Assembly: GCA_024509875.1 (NCBI GenBank)
Contig: JAMPIV010012432.1
Span: 1-64,000, forward strand
Direction of reading: 5' to 3'
DNA from: Oreohelix idahoensis
Lineage: Eukaryota; Mollusca; Gastropoda; Stylommatophora; Oreohelicidae
Length of the DNA stretch: 64,000 nt
Shown here: positions 11,901 to 22,670 of the stretch, piece by piece
Layout: every line of letters starts with the position of its first letter
How positions within the stretch are numbered: the first letter of the stretch is position 1
Translations under genes and position numbers: made by a program
The notes under the pieces: generated by a model
The model's input: only the letters and a program-made list of their open reading frames with translations
What the model was told of the DNA's origin: nothing
Database searches by the model: none

Positions 11901-14900
11901 AGGGGGGTGGGTAGGGGCGTTTTCGGAGAGGGGGGGAGCTGGTACCCACCCCCCCCCAATATTCGACTTTTGAGGTTTGTGGGTTCCACCCCCTCTTCCC
12001 CGCCTCTTCCTCGCTTCGGTTACATCCCGGGGGAGGGGGGTTTTTTGGCTCACCCCCCCCCCAATTTGGGGGGAACGGGGGAGAGGGTTCCTTGTCCTTA
12101 AATACTACCACCATAAGGGGGTCTTTGTTGTTAACTTTTAAATTACTCCCCGGGGTTCTCCACTTTACTTTCTCGATTTTCCGGCATATTGCCCCCAACC
12201 CCACTTAAATTGGTGTTAGGGGGACAATTCGCTTGTAGGAAATCCCCCATTCCCCCCCCCTGCGACCCCCCCAGTGCGGACCCAGGGGGGGAAGGGGGTT
12301 ATTTTATTAACAACAAAAATTTGGTTGGGTGTCCACAATTTTTTTGGCCCCCCCGGCCACAAACACCCCCTAAAGAGAATAATTCCCATGGCTGGCCTAA
12401 ATAAAATTTTTTCCCCTCCCACATTGAGAAATGGCCCCAACTTTTTCCTTTTTTCCACCCTTGTTTACGGGGAAAAAGATGGTGCCCAATCTTCTGCTGT
12501 ATCACCTCCCTTACCTAATTTACCCTAAAAAATGCCGGACCTTTGTTTTGTTTTGACTCCCCCTTGGTCCCCCCGAAAAACTCCCAACGGAAAAAGTTAG
12601 TGTTAAATGGTTACCCCACATTGCCCTAAAATTTGCCTTGCCCTTTGGGAAAAAGAAACCGGATAAAAAAAATATTGCCCATGCTTACCCAATTTGGGCG
12701 GGGACACTGGGGTTTCATTACAAAAAAAGCACAAGCTGTCCCCTACAAAACAATTTCCCGCAAAACTTCGGTTTTTAATAAGTTGATATAATGAAATAGT
12801 TTTTTCAACCCCCCCCCCCCCAACCCATGCTAGGGATTAGTTAACCTTTGGGGTTTTTGATTTTAATATGCTCGTGTACCCACCGTTTTGGCAATAAAAT
12901 TTAAAACAACAGGGAAAGAGAAAATCCAACCCCCCGCTAAAAGGAAATTTTTATTGACTTCCAAATTCTTTTGCCGAAAAAGGGAACAATGTGAATCCCA
13001 AATTAAGGAAATTACACAAAAAGAGGGCCTAATCCCCCATAGCCTCTTTGGAATTGACAAAAAAAATACCCAGAAACGGCGTTTGAAACCCCTATTTACA
13101 TTGGATTACTGAATTGGTTTCATTTTAAGCCCCCAAGGAGGGACACCCCCCCGGCTTTACCCCGTTCCAATCACATTTTTACCCCTTGGTTATTTTTCTT
13201 CCCCTTTGGATACCCCAAGAATGTAAATATGGGAGAGGTTGCAAAAAATTGCCAGCAATTCTTCATGAAACACGCCCAAATGTTGCCTACGAACCCCCAA
13301 CATGGGTAAAATTCTTCATTCTTCCCCGAAGGGGTAAGTTTAAGGTTCCCCGAGAAGTCCCCCCCGCCCCATAAAGGGCTATTTTTTTCTTTTTTTGGCC
13401 CACAAAATAAAGGGATTATACCCCACCAACATAAGGGGGACCCCCCCAAAATTCCCCGTAAATATACTTTGATCCCCCCCGATCCAAAGGGTTTATTTCC
13501 CCCCCCCAAGGGTAATGGGTCCCCAGTAAAAATTCGGTTCCCACCCGCCACGGTCCGGCGGCCGCCCTTAGAATAAGGAAACTTCACCGTTGTACGTGCT
13601 TTTTATGGCCTAAATTCCCAGGTTTTTTACCCCTGGCTGACCTCGGGACTTTCCCATACGGTTCCAGGGCCCCCCCCCTCGCAAAAAAATCCGCCCAAAA
13701 TAGGATTAATAATTGGGGCCCCCCCCTGTTCCGCCCATACAAGACGGCCCATAAGGAAACCATATGGTTTTTTAATTTTTTATTTTTATTTCCTTTTTTT
13801 AAATTTATGTGGGTCCCCCCCCCATTTTGGCTTTCCATGGTGGCCATACTCCCCCCCCCCCCAAGTTGTTTGTGGGGACACAACAAGAAAGGCATAAATC
13901 CCCACCCCCCCCAAAAGAATGGCAAAAAATAAAATCCCTTTATTAACTACAGAATAATAGCAGAAGTGCCCCCTCCCCTTTGGGCCTTTGAATAAAATTT
14001 TGACCCCCCAAAAAGTCGGGAGGGAGGAGTCCTTTCCCTCTCAAAGAAGGAAAATTTTTCTTTTAGGTCCCCCCCCAGAAACCATGGAACAAAAGGGGGG
14101 GGGGGACACTCAAAAAATTATTCTGAAAAAAATTAACTATGCCGATTCTTGTTTTCAAGGTTAAATTGTGTCCCCAGGGGAGGTTTTTCCCCCCTCAAAT
14201 CCTTAGAGGGGGGACCCCCCCCCCCCCCCCCTAAAACCCTGGCCCTTAACACAGGGGCTTGCTGCAATCCCCTATTCCTCCTTCGGGGGGCCCCCCATTT
14301 TTCCCTAGGCGGGAAACCCTAGGGGGAAAAAATTGGGGTCCCCCATAAGGTAAGGATTATTTTTTATTTTTTTAGAAGCCCCTCCCTTTTTTAACAAAAT
14401 AGAACGCCCCCAAAGTCGAAACCCCCCCCTGGGGAGGGAATCACCCAGTTTACAGTTTATCCTTAACTGGATTTGTGTCCGGGGATCCCCTTTAAGAAAT
14501 TGGTGCCCCCCACCCCCCCCCCCCCAACCACGGTTGGACCCCAAATTAGGGGCTTCATCCCCTTTTTTTAAACCTTTAGGGGACGGCATATCTCTCTTGC
14601 CTATTAGGAAAAGAGGGGTTATCCACCCCGCAAGATTTTTGGAGGGCCCCACACTAGGATTTGGGCTTTCCCTCCCCCCCTTTTTCTGGAACTATGGGTC
14701 TTTTGGCCCCGCCCGTCCCCTCCCCCAGTCTCGCGCCCCCTTATTATTATATCTGTTTCCCGCAGGGGGACAAAAAATCCCCCCATTTAGCTATTTAAAC
14801 ACAACGTCCATTTGATCTGATTCCGAAATGATCTATTAGTGATATGAATACTAATTTTTGTTTTCTATCCCCATACCTGACCCAAGTTAAATGATCCCCC

Positions 14901-14962
14901 CCCCCCCCAGTTTAAAGGCTTCCCCTTTTATTCCAAATTTCCTAAGGGAAATTCCATGCAAA
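11901..14962. other. Degraded, C-run-rich sequence up to the quality transition
   Basis: Many runs of C with the same homopolymer inflation as the preceding blocks. The sequence becomes coherent at about 14,950-14,963, where an integrase C-terminal reading frame resolves abruptly. Upstream integrase, protease and gag of element A should lie here but cannot be read. The first ~24 codons of the long ORF that follows (from 14,891) lie in this noise and should not be trusted. Confidence 0.6.
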
Positions 14963-16780
14963 CTAGCGACTGCTTCGTCAGAAATTGCTAAAGAAAAAGC
15001 AAGGCAGTTTGCTAACAAGAACAGATGTCTACGACAACTTTGTCCAGGTGACAACGCATTCGTCCTACTCCCCAGTAGGGAAAATAGACTTCTGATTGCA
15101 TGGAAAGGTCCATATGCAATAGTCTCACGAATTTCCGATGTTGACTATGTGGTCGATATAGATGGAAAGCATAAGACTTTCCATATCAACATGCTGACGG
15201 AATTTCATGAGCGTCCAGACTATTTGCTGCCTATTTTTCAGGCAACGGACGAATCTTCTGTACCTCATGGTCATTACTCATCCCTGTCTGTCATACAGGA
15301 TGAGGAATCTGTTTTTTCTGATGTCGATCTTCCTCTTCCAGTGGTTCCACTACATTCTAGGGAATCTTGGAAAAATGTCTCAATTTCTCATAATCTTTCT
15401 GTTGATGAACATCGTCAAGTCTCGTCCATGTTACAGACATTTAAGGATGTTCTAACCGACATCCCTGGTCACACGCAGGTCATAGAACATGACATAATTC
15501 TTACCGACAATAATCCTATTAGGGTTAGGCCGTATCCTATCCCTATACACTTTCAGTCACAAGTGGAAAAGGAATTGGATGAAATGATCCAATTAAACAT
15601 AATTGAACCATCGACTTCTCCATATTCTTCTTCCATGGTTATTGTTCGGAAGAAAGATAAGAACATACGAATTTGCGTTGATTATCGCAAATTAAATCAA
15701 GTCACAAAGTTCGATGCTGAACCTATGCCTTTACTAGAAGATCTATTTATTAGACTTTCTAATTCTAGATTCTTCACTAAACTTGACTTGTCAAAAGGTT
15801 ATTGGCAAGTGCCTTTAGCAGATCATGCCAAACCTCTGACTGCTTTCTCTACACCTAGGGGTTTATTTCAATGGAATGTAATGCCCTTTGGTCTTATGAA
15901 CGCCCCTGCTACTTTCGTTCGCATGATGCGTCGAATTCTTTCTCATCGTTCAGATGTCATCGCATACTTAGATGATATCTGTCTCTTCAGTGATTCTTGG
16001 GAAGATCACTATCTGGGTTTATATGACCTACTGTCTACTCTACGTGAGTATAATCTGACAGCAAAACCTTCTAAAGCTTATATTGGTTTTGGTGAAATTT
16101 CTTTCTTGGGTCATCGTGTTGGTCATGGTCTCTTGAAGACAGAAGACCACAATACTTCAAAAATATTGAACATCTCTGTACCTAAGACGAAGAAACAAGT
16201 CCGGAGTCTCTTGGGGTTAATTCAATTCTATGGGAGATTTATTCCGAATCTATCTTCGATAATGGCACCTCTGTCAACGTTGTTGAAGAAAGGGTCGCCT
16301 AATCTGATTCGTTGGTCTCAGGAATGTCAATCTTCCTTAGACCAGATTAAAAGTATATTTTCTTCTCCTCCCATCCTAAGATTACCTACTCTTGATAGAA
16401 CTTTTGTTCTTCGAAGTGATGCTTCATCCACTGGGATCGGAGCAGCACTTATGCAGGAATATGCTGAAACTCTGCATCCTGTCATGTACATTTCTAGAAA
16501 ACTAAATGCGGCAGAGAGGAACTACTCGGTTTTAGACCGTGAATTATTGGCTATGGTTTGGTCTATTCTCAAACTACAAAGATTCCTCCTGGGCGCACAT
16601 TTCATTCTAGAAACTGATCAGAAAGCTCTTACAGCTATTCAGACTAAGAACTTGAAGAGTTCGAGATCCACTCGATATGCTATTGCTCTTCAACCTTTTC
16701 ACTTCACGGTACGAGCTATCCGTGGGTCGGATAATGTGATGGCTGACATTCTGTCTAGATGCCCACATGATTCCAACTAA
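14963..16780 (+). pseudogene. pol: Element A pol fragment: integrase C-terminus, reverse transcriptase, RNase H
   Basis: The open frame runs about 605 codons from the quality transition to a TAA. It opens in the integrase tail (KEKARQFANK, then CPGDNAF, then a GPY motif in WKGPYAIV), followed by a linker and RT with CVDYRKLNQ, the first catalytic Asp in FFTKLDLSKGYWQ, and YLDD in IAYLDDICLF. RNase H follows with VLRSDAS, DRELLAMVW, ETDQKAL and MADILSR, so its Asp-Glu-Asp-Asp set is present. It ends CPHDSN. The integrase tail sits directly upstream of RT in one frame, so this family also has integrase before RT. No frameshift is visible in the readable part; I call it a fragment because the N-terminal two thirds are unreadable and the element is interrupted twice. 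Confidence 0.85.
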
Positions 16781-17064
16781 TACTTCTGTTCTATTTCTAG
16801 ATATACGACAGAGCCATAACACACCTATATTACTACAATACATTAGCACATCTGTCCTCACTTTAGGTGAACACATACTATTGTGCTTTGTTATCATCTT
16901 CTTCTGTTCCCATCTTTAATATAAGAAGAAGACTGAGTAGTTAATATAAGGGCATTAAGTTCACTCAGCCACATTTATTAATAATAATGTATTGTATAGT
17001 ATGAAACTTAATGGCTATTAAATAGAATTATATTGGTTGTTTTTTCTCAGCATGTTATTGTTGC
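16781..17064 (+). other. Element A 3' UTR, part 1, with left LINE target-site duplication
   Basis: AT-rich non-coding sequence between the pol stop codon and the LINE. The last ten bases (17,055-17,064, GTTATTGTTG) are repeated at 20,458-20,467 directly after the LINE, giving its target-site duplication. Confidence 0.8.
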
Positions 17065-17097
17065 TGCCATCAATGGTACCTATACCTTGTAGCGGTA

Positions 17098-17275
17098 TGG
17101 CAGCTTGTGTACCCTGACAATCCCCAGAGCTATGCCAGTGGGAGTTTTACTCCTGGTAGGTTAAGTATGACACTGCATTTGATTATAATGGTATTGCATG
17201 GGTATGGGGTCAGTACAAAAGCAGCTTGTGTACCCTGACAATCCCCAGAGCTATGCCAGTGGGAGTTTTACTCCA
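17098..17275 (+). repeat. Tandem duplication in the LINE 5' region
   Basis: A ~55-bp block beginning GGCAGCTTGTGTACCCTGAC and ending GGGAGTTTTACTCC occurs at about 17,098 and again at about 17,220, a period near 122 bp. Repeated 5' units are often promoter monomers in LINEs; here that role is inference. It lies ahead of the ORF start at 17,361. Confidence 0.7.
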
Positions 17276-17360
17276 GGTTGGGGGTTTTAGCACAGGGCCG
17301 ACACCCCTGTCTGTGTAAAAAATCACACACGTTACGGAAACAGCAATAAATGGAAATACT

Positions 17361-18950
17361 TTGATGCGGGACGGACATCCGGAGTCTCAGGCTCGTATGA
17401 CTGACAGTGGTGAAAGCCGAAAGGAAGCCACTGGCATGAAAACGGATGCCCAGACCGCAAAACACGAAACCAGAATTGGTTTTTGGAATGTCAGAACTAT
17501 GAACGAGGCAGGAAAGCTGAGACAGATTACAGCAGAGATGAGGAATTACAAACTACATATCCTGGGAATAAGCGAGAGCAGATGGACAGGGATGGGGAGA
17601 ATAAAAACAGCTACAGGGGAAACAGTACTTTATTCTGGTAGAGAGGACGGTCAGCACAACGAAGGTGTAGCCATTATCCTTAAGAAAGGAATGGAAAGGT
17701 CTCTACTGGAATGGAAACCCATTAACAACAGACTAATAAGAGCAAGACTGAGAGGGAGATTCACCAACACCACAATTATACAATGTTATGCACCAACAAA
17801 TGACAGCGATGAAGAGATCAAGGACGAGTTCTATCAACAGGTACAAAAGGAAATGGAAACTGTACCCAGGTACGATCTTATTATAGTAATGGGAGACCTA
17901 AATGCGAAAGTTGGAACACACAATATTTATAACGAAAGAGTAATGGGGAAATGCGGCAGTGGAACAGTAAATGAGAATGGGGACAAATTAATAAGCTTCT
18001 GCAGTATTAACAACCTGGTCATCGGAGGAACACTTTTTCAACACAAAGAAGTGCACAAGTTAACATGGGAATCACCAAACGGACGAGACAAAAACCAGAT
18101 AGATCACATAATGATCAATGGCAGATGGAGACATGCACTACAAGACGTGAAAGTAAGAAGAGGCGCAGATGTGGGAAGTGATCATCACCTAGTAGTAGCA
18201 AGACTGAAGGTGAAACTCAGAGCTGCTGGACCAGTTGCAGTCAAACAGAAAAGATACAACATCACGAAACTTAAGGACCCCCTCACCAGAAAAGCGTTTG
18301 TGGTCGACGTAAAGAGACGATATCTGATTACCAAAAGCCAGGAAAGAACAGAGACCGACGATGTGGACCAGAAATTCAACACCATCTCAACAATATATAA
18401 AGAAAGCAGCAAGTCATGCTTGGGATTCCAGGAAAGAAAGAGCCAAGACTGGATATCACCAGAAACGCTAAACACCATAGCGAAGAGAAAGGAAATGAAA
18501 AGGAAGAAAACAGAAGCTAAGTCTCCCAGGTTAAAGGCAATATATAGTGAACAGTACAGTCAGCTGGACAAGGAAGTAAAACGTCAAACCCGTGCTAACA
18601 AAAGGACATTTCTGGATGACCTTGCAAGACATGCAGAAGAGGCAGCACTGAGAAACGAACAAAGCACAGTTTATAAAATAACTAAAGCTATCAGTGGAAA
18701 ACGAGGTGCAAACAACATAACGTTAGTAAGAGACAAGCAAGGAAATCTCATCACCACAGCACAGGGGCAGGAAACAAGGTGGGCAGAGCACTTCAGAGAA
18801 ACACTGAATAAGGAACCACCAGAGACTCAGCTGAATGTTCCTGAGGCTGAAAGTGACTTAGACGTAAATACAGACATTCCACGAAAAGAAGAAATTATCA
18901 CAGCTATGAAAGGGCTAAAAAATGGAAAAAGCGCTGCTGTTTATGTCACG
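17361..18950 (+). pseudogene. LINE ORF, endonuclease and start of RT
   Basis: The apurinic-type endonuclease nicks the target DNA to prime reverse transcription. Motifs appear in the expected order: GFWNVRTM (Asn), GISESRW (Glu), IQCYAPTND, VMGDLNAKVG (Asp-x-Asn), DKNQIDHIM and GSDHHLVVA (Ser-Asp-His), so the nuclease core looks complete at about residues 35-290. A Lys/Arg-rich linker follows and the frame ends at 18,959, just inside the conserved start of the RT domain (MKGLKNGKSA). Compared with the continuing sequence, about 8 extra bases near 18,940-18,948 break the frame. The ATG at 17,361 is the first in frame, but the conserved part begins near residue 36, so the true start could be later. 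Confidence 0.85.
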
Positions 18951-20413
18951 ACAATCTGAATGCTGAGCTATTCAAGACAGACCCTGAACTAGCAGCAGAA
19001 CTATTAGAACCACTATTTGCACAAGTCTGGGAAACTGAGACAACACCAACAGAGTGGAGTAAAGGAACAATTGTCAAATTGCCTACTCCGCAAAGGCCAA
19101 GAAGGGCGACCTTGCAGACTGCAACAACTGGAGAGGAATTACCCTCCTCTCAGTTCCCAGCAAAATACTAGGCAGGATAATCATCCAGAGAATTTCAAAA
19201 GCAGTTGACCATAAACTGAGGAAAGAACAAGCGGGCTTCAGAAAGAACAGAAGATGTGCAGATCATATATTTGCCGTCAGGAACATTATAGAGCAGTGCT
19301 CAGAATGGCAGAGACAGCTGTACATTAACTTTGTTGATTTTGAAAAGGCTTTCGACAGCATACACAGGGACAGCCTATGGAAAATTCTGAGGGCTTATGG
19401 AATTCCCAGCCGCATTGTTTCCATTATAAAAAGCCTCTATTCTAACTTTACGTGCAGTGTTGGATCGAGTAATGTAACTTTCGAAGTGAAAACAGGAGTA
19501 CGACAGGGATGCCCCTTATCAACAACATTATTTTTGACAGTCATAGATTGGGTGATGCGCCAGACAACAGAGGGCAGTCCAAGAGGAATTAGATGGACAA
19601 CGTTTTCTACACTGGAAGATTTGGAATATGCAGATGACATTGCACTGCTCGCGCATTCACACCAACACATTCAAGACAAAACTGATATACTGAATAAGTA
19701 TGGCCAGCAGGTTGGCCTGAACATCAGTCTGAAGAAGACAGAGGTCATGACACTAAATGTGGGCAATCCTGAGCCAATAACAGTAAGGAACCAGAAGTTA
19801 GAACAGACAGACACATTTACTTACCTAGGAAGCATAGTAACACCTGACGGCGGAACAAGCAAGGACATTAACAACAGAATGAATAAAGCGAGAACAGCCT
19901 TTGCTATTCTCAACAACATTTGGAAGTCTTCCCAGTACAGCACAAACACCAAATTAAGACTGTATGAGAGCTGTGTACTTTTTTGTGCTTCTCTATGGTG
20001 CGGAATGTTGGAGAGTAACAGAGAAGGAAATGTCGAAACTGTCCTCCTTCCACACAATCTGCCTAAGGAAAATTCTCCGAATCTTTTAGCCAAACACCAT
20101 CAGCAACCAAGAACTACTTATTCGGAGTAACCAGGAGGACATGCACACCATCATAGCTGGCAGACGCTGGAGTTGGGTTGGCCATGTCCTCAGAAGGGAC
20201 CCTGATACCATCGCAAGAACAGCTATGCTATGGACCCCCGAGGAAAAGCGAAAGAGAGGCCGACCAAAAACAACTTGGCCGAGAACTGTGGAAGCTGAGA
20301 TGCAAAGAATGAACCACAGTTGGGGCACTGTACGAAGGATGGCCGCCGACCGAGCAAAGTGGAATCAATTTGTTGCTGCCCTACAAGACGCCACCAGGCG
20401 TGATGGCCGCTGA
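18951..20413 (+). pseudogene. LINE reverse transcriptase and C-terminal region, frameshifted
   Basis: RT homology continues in shifted frames: CNNWRGITLLS, EQAGFRKNR, VDFEKAFDS (first catalytic Asp), TGVRQGCPLS and LEYADDIALL (the YADD catalytic pair) at about 19,610-19,660, then FTYLGSIV, and in the last frame RRWSWVGHVLRR and KRKRGRPKTTW. Breaks are visible as ~14 extra bases near 19,087-19,100, a T-run frameshift near 19,980 and an in-frame TAG near 20,084 where related elements carry Trp. These lesions prevent production of a full RT from this copy. The tail resembles the basic, zinc-binding-like end common in such elements. Confidence 0.85.
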
Positions 20414-20467
20414 CTGCTTTGACGGTTGGCGGTTATGGATCAAAGAAGAAGAAAGAAGTTATTGTTG

Positions 20468-20956
20468 ATCGGAGAAGCTACCTTTCTGTTGTCAAACATG
20501 GAGAGTTCCACATTGTACACTTTCCTTGGAACGACAGGAGATGTGTCCTGGATCGTCATTTATGTTTAATTTCATTATGTAATGGTAATATTAAACATTT
20601 AGATAATGTAATATTTAACATTCAATATCAGATGTGTACATCCATTCTAAGCGGTATTAGATTATGACACTGCTATTTGATTATAATGATATGAACTTGC
20701 ATATTTATATTGTATTTTCATGCAAGCGTAGTGTGTGTTGGTGGTACCTCCCCGATATATTTTTGTATCAGATTTTTTATCTGTTGAGAAATATTCTCAC
20801 CAGACACTTTATGTGTCAATGTAGCCTCATATTAGGCAGTGCAATTAGTTATCCCCGCATAATTCGTGCGTTGTTAAACCGCTTTTGGTTTTACTCTTGG
20901 ATATTTAAAAAAAAAAAAAATGTTGCACATTTTTTTTTTATCGGGAGGTGGCGGTA
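20468..20956 (+). other. Element A 3' UTR, part 2, with hairpin and polypurine tract
   Basis: AT-rich non-coding sequence after the LINE target-site repeat. Near 20,908-20,939 a run of 13-14 A and a run of T separated by TGTTGCACA can pair as a hairpin. It is followed by a purine-rich tract (GGGAGGTGGCGGTAA, 20,942-20,956) abutting the LTR start at 20,957. The layout is the same in elements B and D. Confidence 0.75.
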
Positions 20957-21490
20957 ATGTTGCACTAAACTTGTCGCAACTTATTCTGACCATGCATTTT
21001 GACTATAGTTAATTTTTTAATGCATGGGAAGTAACTCATGGAATTGTAGTCACTTCTATTTCTACAGTCGTCTAATCTTGATAGCTGTCGTCAAGAAGTT
21101 GTCTTGTCTTGATAGTATAGTTGCCGATAGTTGTGTGAACGATTTTGAGTCATGTCCATATATGGAGCGCTCAGATCGCCAGTTCTTTGAAAACAGTTGG
21201 CAATCGCAATGTTTCAAGATTCATTTCCTTTTAAGGTTTGAGTCTTCAGTCGAACATCGTAGAACATTCTTCGTTTCGTAAGTTTAGCTGAGTTGTATTC
21301 GATTCGCGTGTTCTGCGCAGGTCTCTGTTTGTGGCATTGCAAACAATTTTTAAAATGATTTCTTGCCCAGGTCAGTCTGCGCTGAGATGCTGGTACGGCG
21401 GGACGTAGCGATGGGCTAGTCTTCGCTTAGTTTGTTCAGGAAGGAGTCCTCCTCATTGTTGTTCCTTTTTTGAGATGATATATCTCTATG
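20957..21490 (+). repeat. Element A 3' LTR, 5' portion
   Basis: Starts TGTTGC directly after the polypurine tract and is cut at 21,490 by element B. The last five bases, CTATG (21,486-21,490), are duplicated at 30,671-30,675. The same sequence without interruption is recognisable in the noisy region around 1,331-2,250. Confidence 0.85.
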
Positions 21491-22644
21491 TGTTGCTGTC
21501 ATTTTCGACGGAGTCATCTGTCAAGTTATTTGCTTATGTTTGTATCATAAGTATAATTGTGTCTTTACCTGCGATGTCAGGTTGATTAGGGGTTGTCTTC
21601 CCTTGTTTATTCATTCATTGTGTTTGACCTTTAGGTCAGAGGTTGACAGTTCGGCGTAGGCCTATGGGAAGGTTTTTTAAGCGGGAGTGAGATATACTTC
21701 CGGGAAGCCGGGAGGTCCTGTTTTTCTGAAGGGACCAAGAGTCCATTGTTTTTCGGGGAGAATCTTCGAAGTAACTGCTATGGCAGTTTTCCCCAGTGAA
21801 TCTCTGTGCGTCGGGATGACGACAGAATTCCTTGTGATGTTCTGAGGATTCATTTGCCAGGTAATACCGACCTTTATGCATTATTACGCTTTTCGGTGGC
21901 AGAACATGTAAAGGATTACCTAGGGTGAACAGCAGCTCACTGATCCGCCATTTCAGAACTTATATATTTGTGCTCGAGGTAGCCATCCAAGACTGTTAGT
22001 CTTATATTGTCCAGAAATCCAGTGACGAAGATATATTGTGGGAGCCGCAGATTGGCGGAACTTCTATCTACAATAAGTATTACTGCAGGGTTGATGATAA
22101 CCTATTTAACAGAAGTACACGGCCGACGTCAGAACGAGGCCTGTGCTTTCGGCTATTATACTACAGCCTGATATGTGCAATTGGCGGGGGAGTGCCAAGT
22201 TGCACCTATGTGTCAAAGTGACTAAGGCATCTGACGCGTTTAGTCAGAGACGCCAAGGGCGACGCTACGAACTGTCATTATTGAAGAACTTTGCTATTGA
22301 CCATGCACGTCTATTCGATGTTTACCTTTTTGAATGCCAAATGTATACCTATCGATGTCAGGTCAGCATGACCTTGTTACACTGACTGTTCCTGTTGATA
22401 TTATGTGTGTTCCCGTCAATAAATGTCTTGAAACATGCCTGCAGTGTCAAAGCATCCTTGATTACTGCATGTGAGAGTATGGGTTGCAGGATCTACATCT
22501 ATACGAGCCTAAACACATTCGCGTCTTCATTCGCACCCACACTCAATTCATCATACGCTCGCACTACACATCTAACAACATGTATACTGTCTTGGGCCAG
22601 TGATCACATCAACAAAGAAAAAAATTTCTGGTGGACCAGTTACA
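21491..22644 (+). repeat. Element B 5' LTR
   Basis: About 1154 bp, TG...CA bounded. An AATAAA signal lies at 22,418-22,423, in the region expected for R. The last ~20 bases differ from the other LTRs of the family: where they read GAAAAAAGACAGTTACA, this copy reads through a poly(A) run into TTTCTGGTGGACCAGTTACA, a duplicate of the adjoining PBS-region sequence. The end at 22,644 is therefore the best choice, not certain. Confidence 0.85.
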
Positions 22645-22670
22645 TTTCTGGTGGACCAGTTACGTGGGCT
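22645..22670 (+). promoter_or_regulatory. Element B primer-binding-site candidate
   Basis: Immediately after the 5' LTR comes TTTC, then TGGTGGACCAGTTACG. The TGG start, the short offset and the identical sequence next to the element D 5' LTR fit a tRNA primer site, whose tRNA would end in ..CTGGTCCACCA. I cannot name the tRNA. Degenerate copies of the same block (CTGATGGACCAGATCTGTGGG near 22,717) recur downstream, so the region has duplicated repeatedly. Confidence 0.55.

Larger units (their letters stand above)
17065..20457 (+). mobile_element. Full-length RTE-like non-LTR retrotransposon, inactivated
   Basis: A 3.39-kb element bounded by a perfect 10-bp direct repeat, GTTATTGTTG, at 17,055-17,064 and 20,458-20,467. 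It has a short 5' region with a duplicated block, one long coding region with APE-type endonuclease followed by RT, and a short GAA-rich 3' tail (GATCAAAGAAGAAGAAAGAA) instead of a long poly(A). Small size, a single ORF, the endonuclease-RT layout and a simple-repeat tail fit the RTE group; clade assignment is by these features only. Two further 3' fragments of the same family lie at 32,326-32,764 and 62,230-62,432, both inverted, so it has been active in this genome. Confidence 0.85.

Noticed and set aside
10698..12204. Long Pro/Ser-rich ORFs on the minus strand
   Set aside because: They are readings of the G-dominated block; composition alone explains them and no domain is present.
1..14962. 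Possible novel G-rich gene cluster or exotic composition island
   Set aside because: Ordered noisy matches to clean sequence later in the window show that at least the first 3.4 kb is degraded consensus, and the rest has the same error style.
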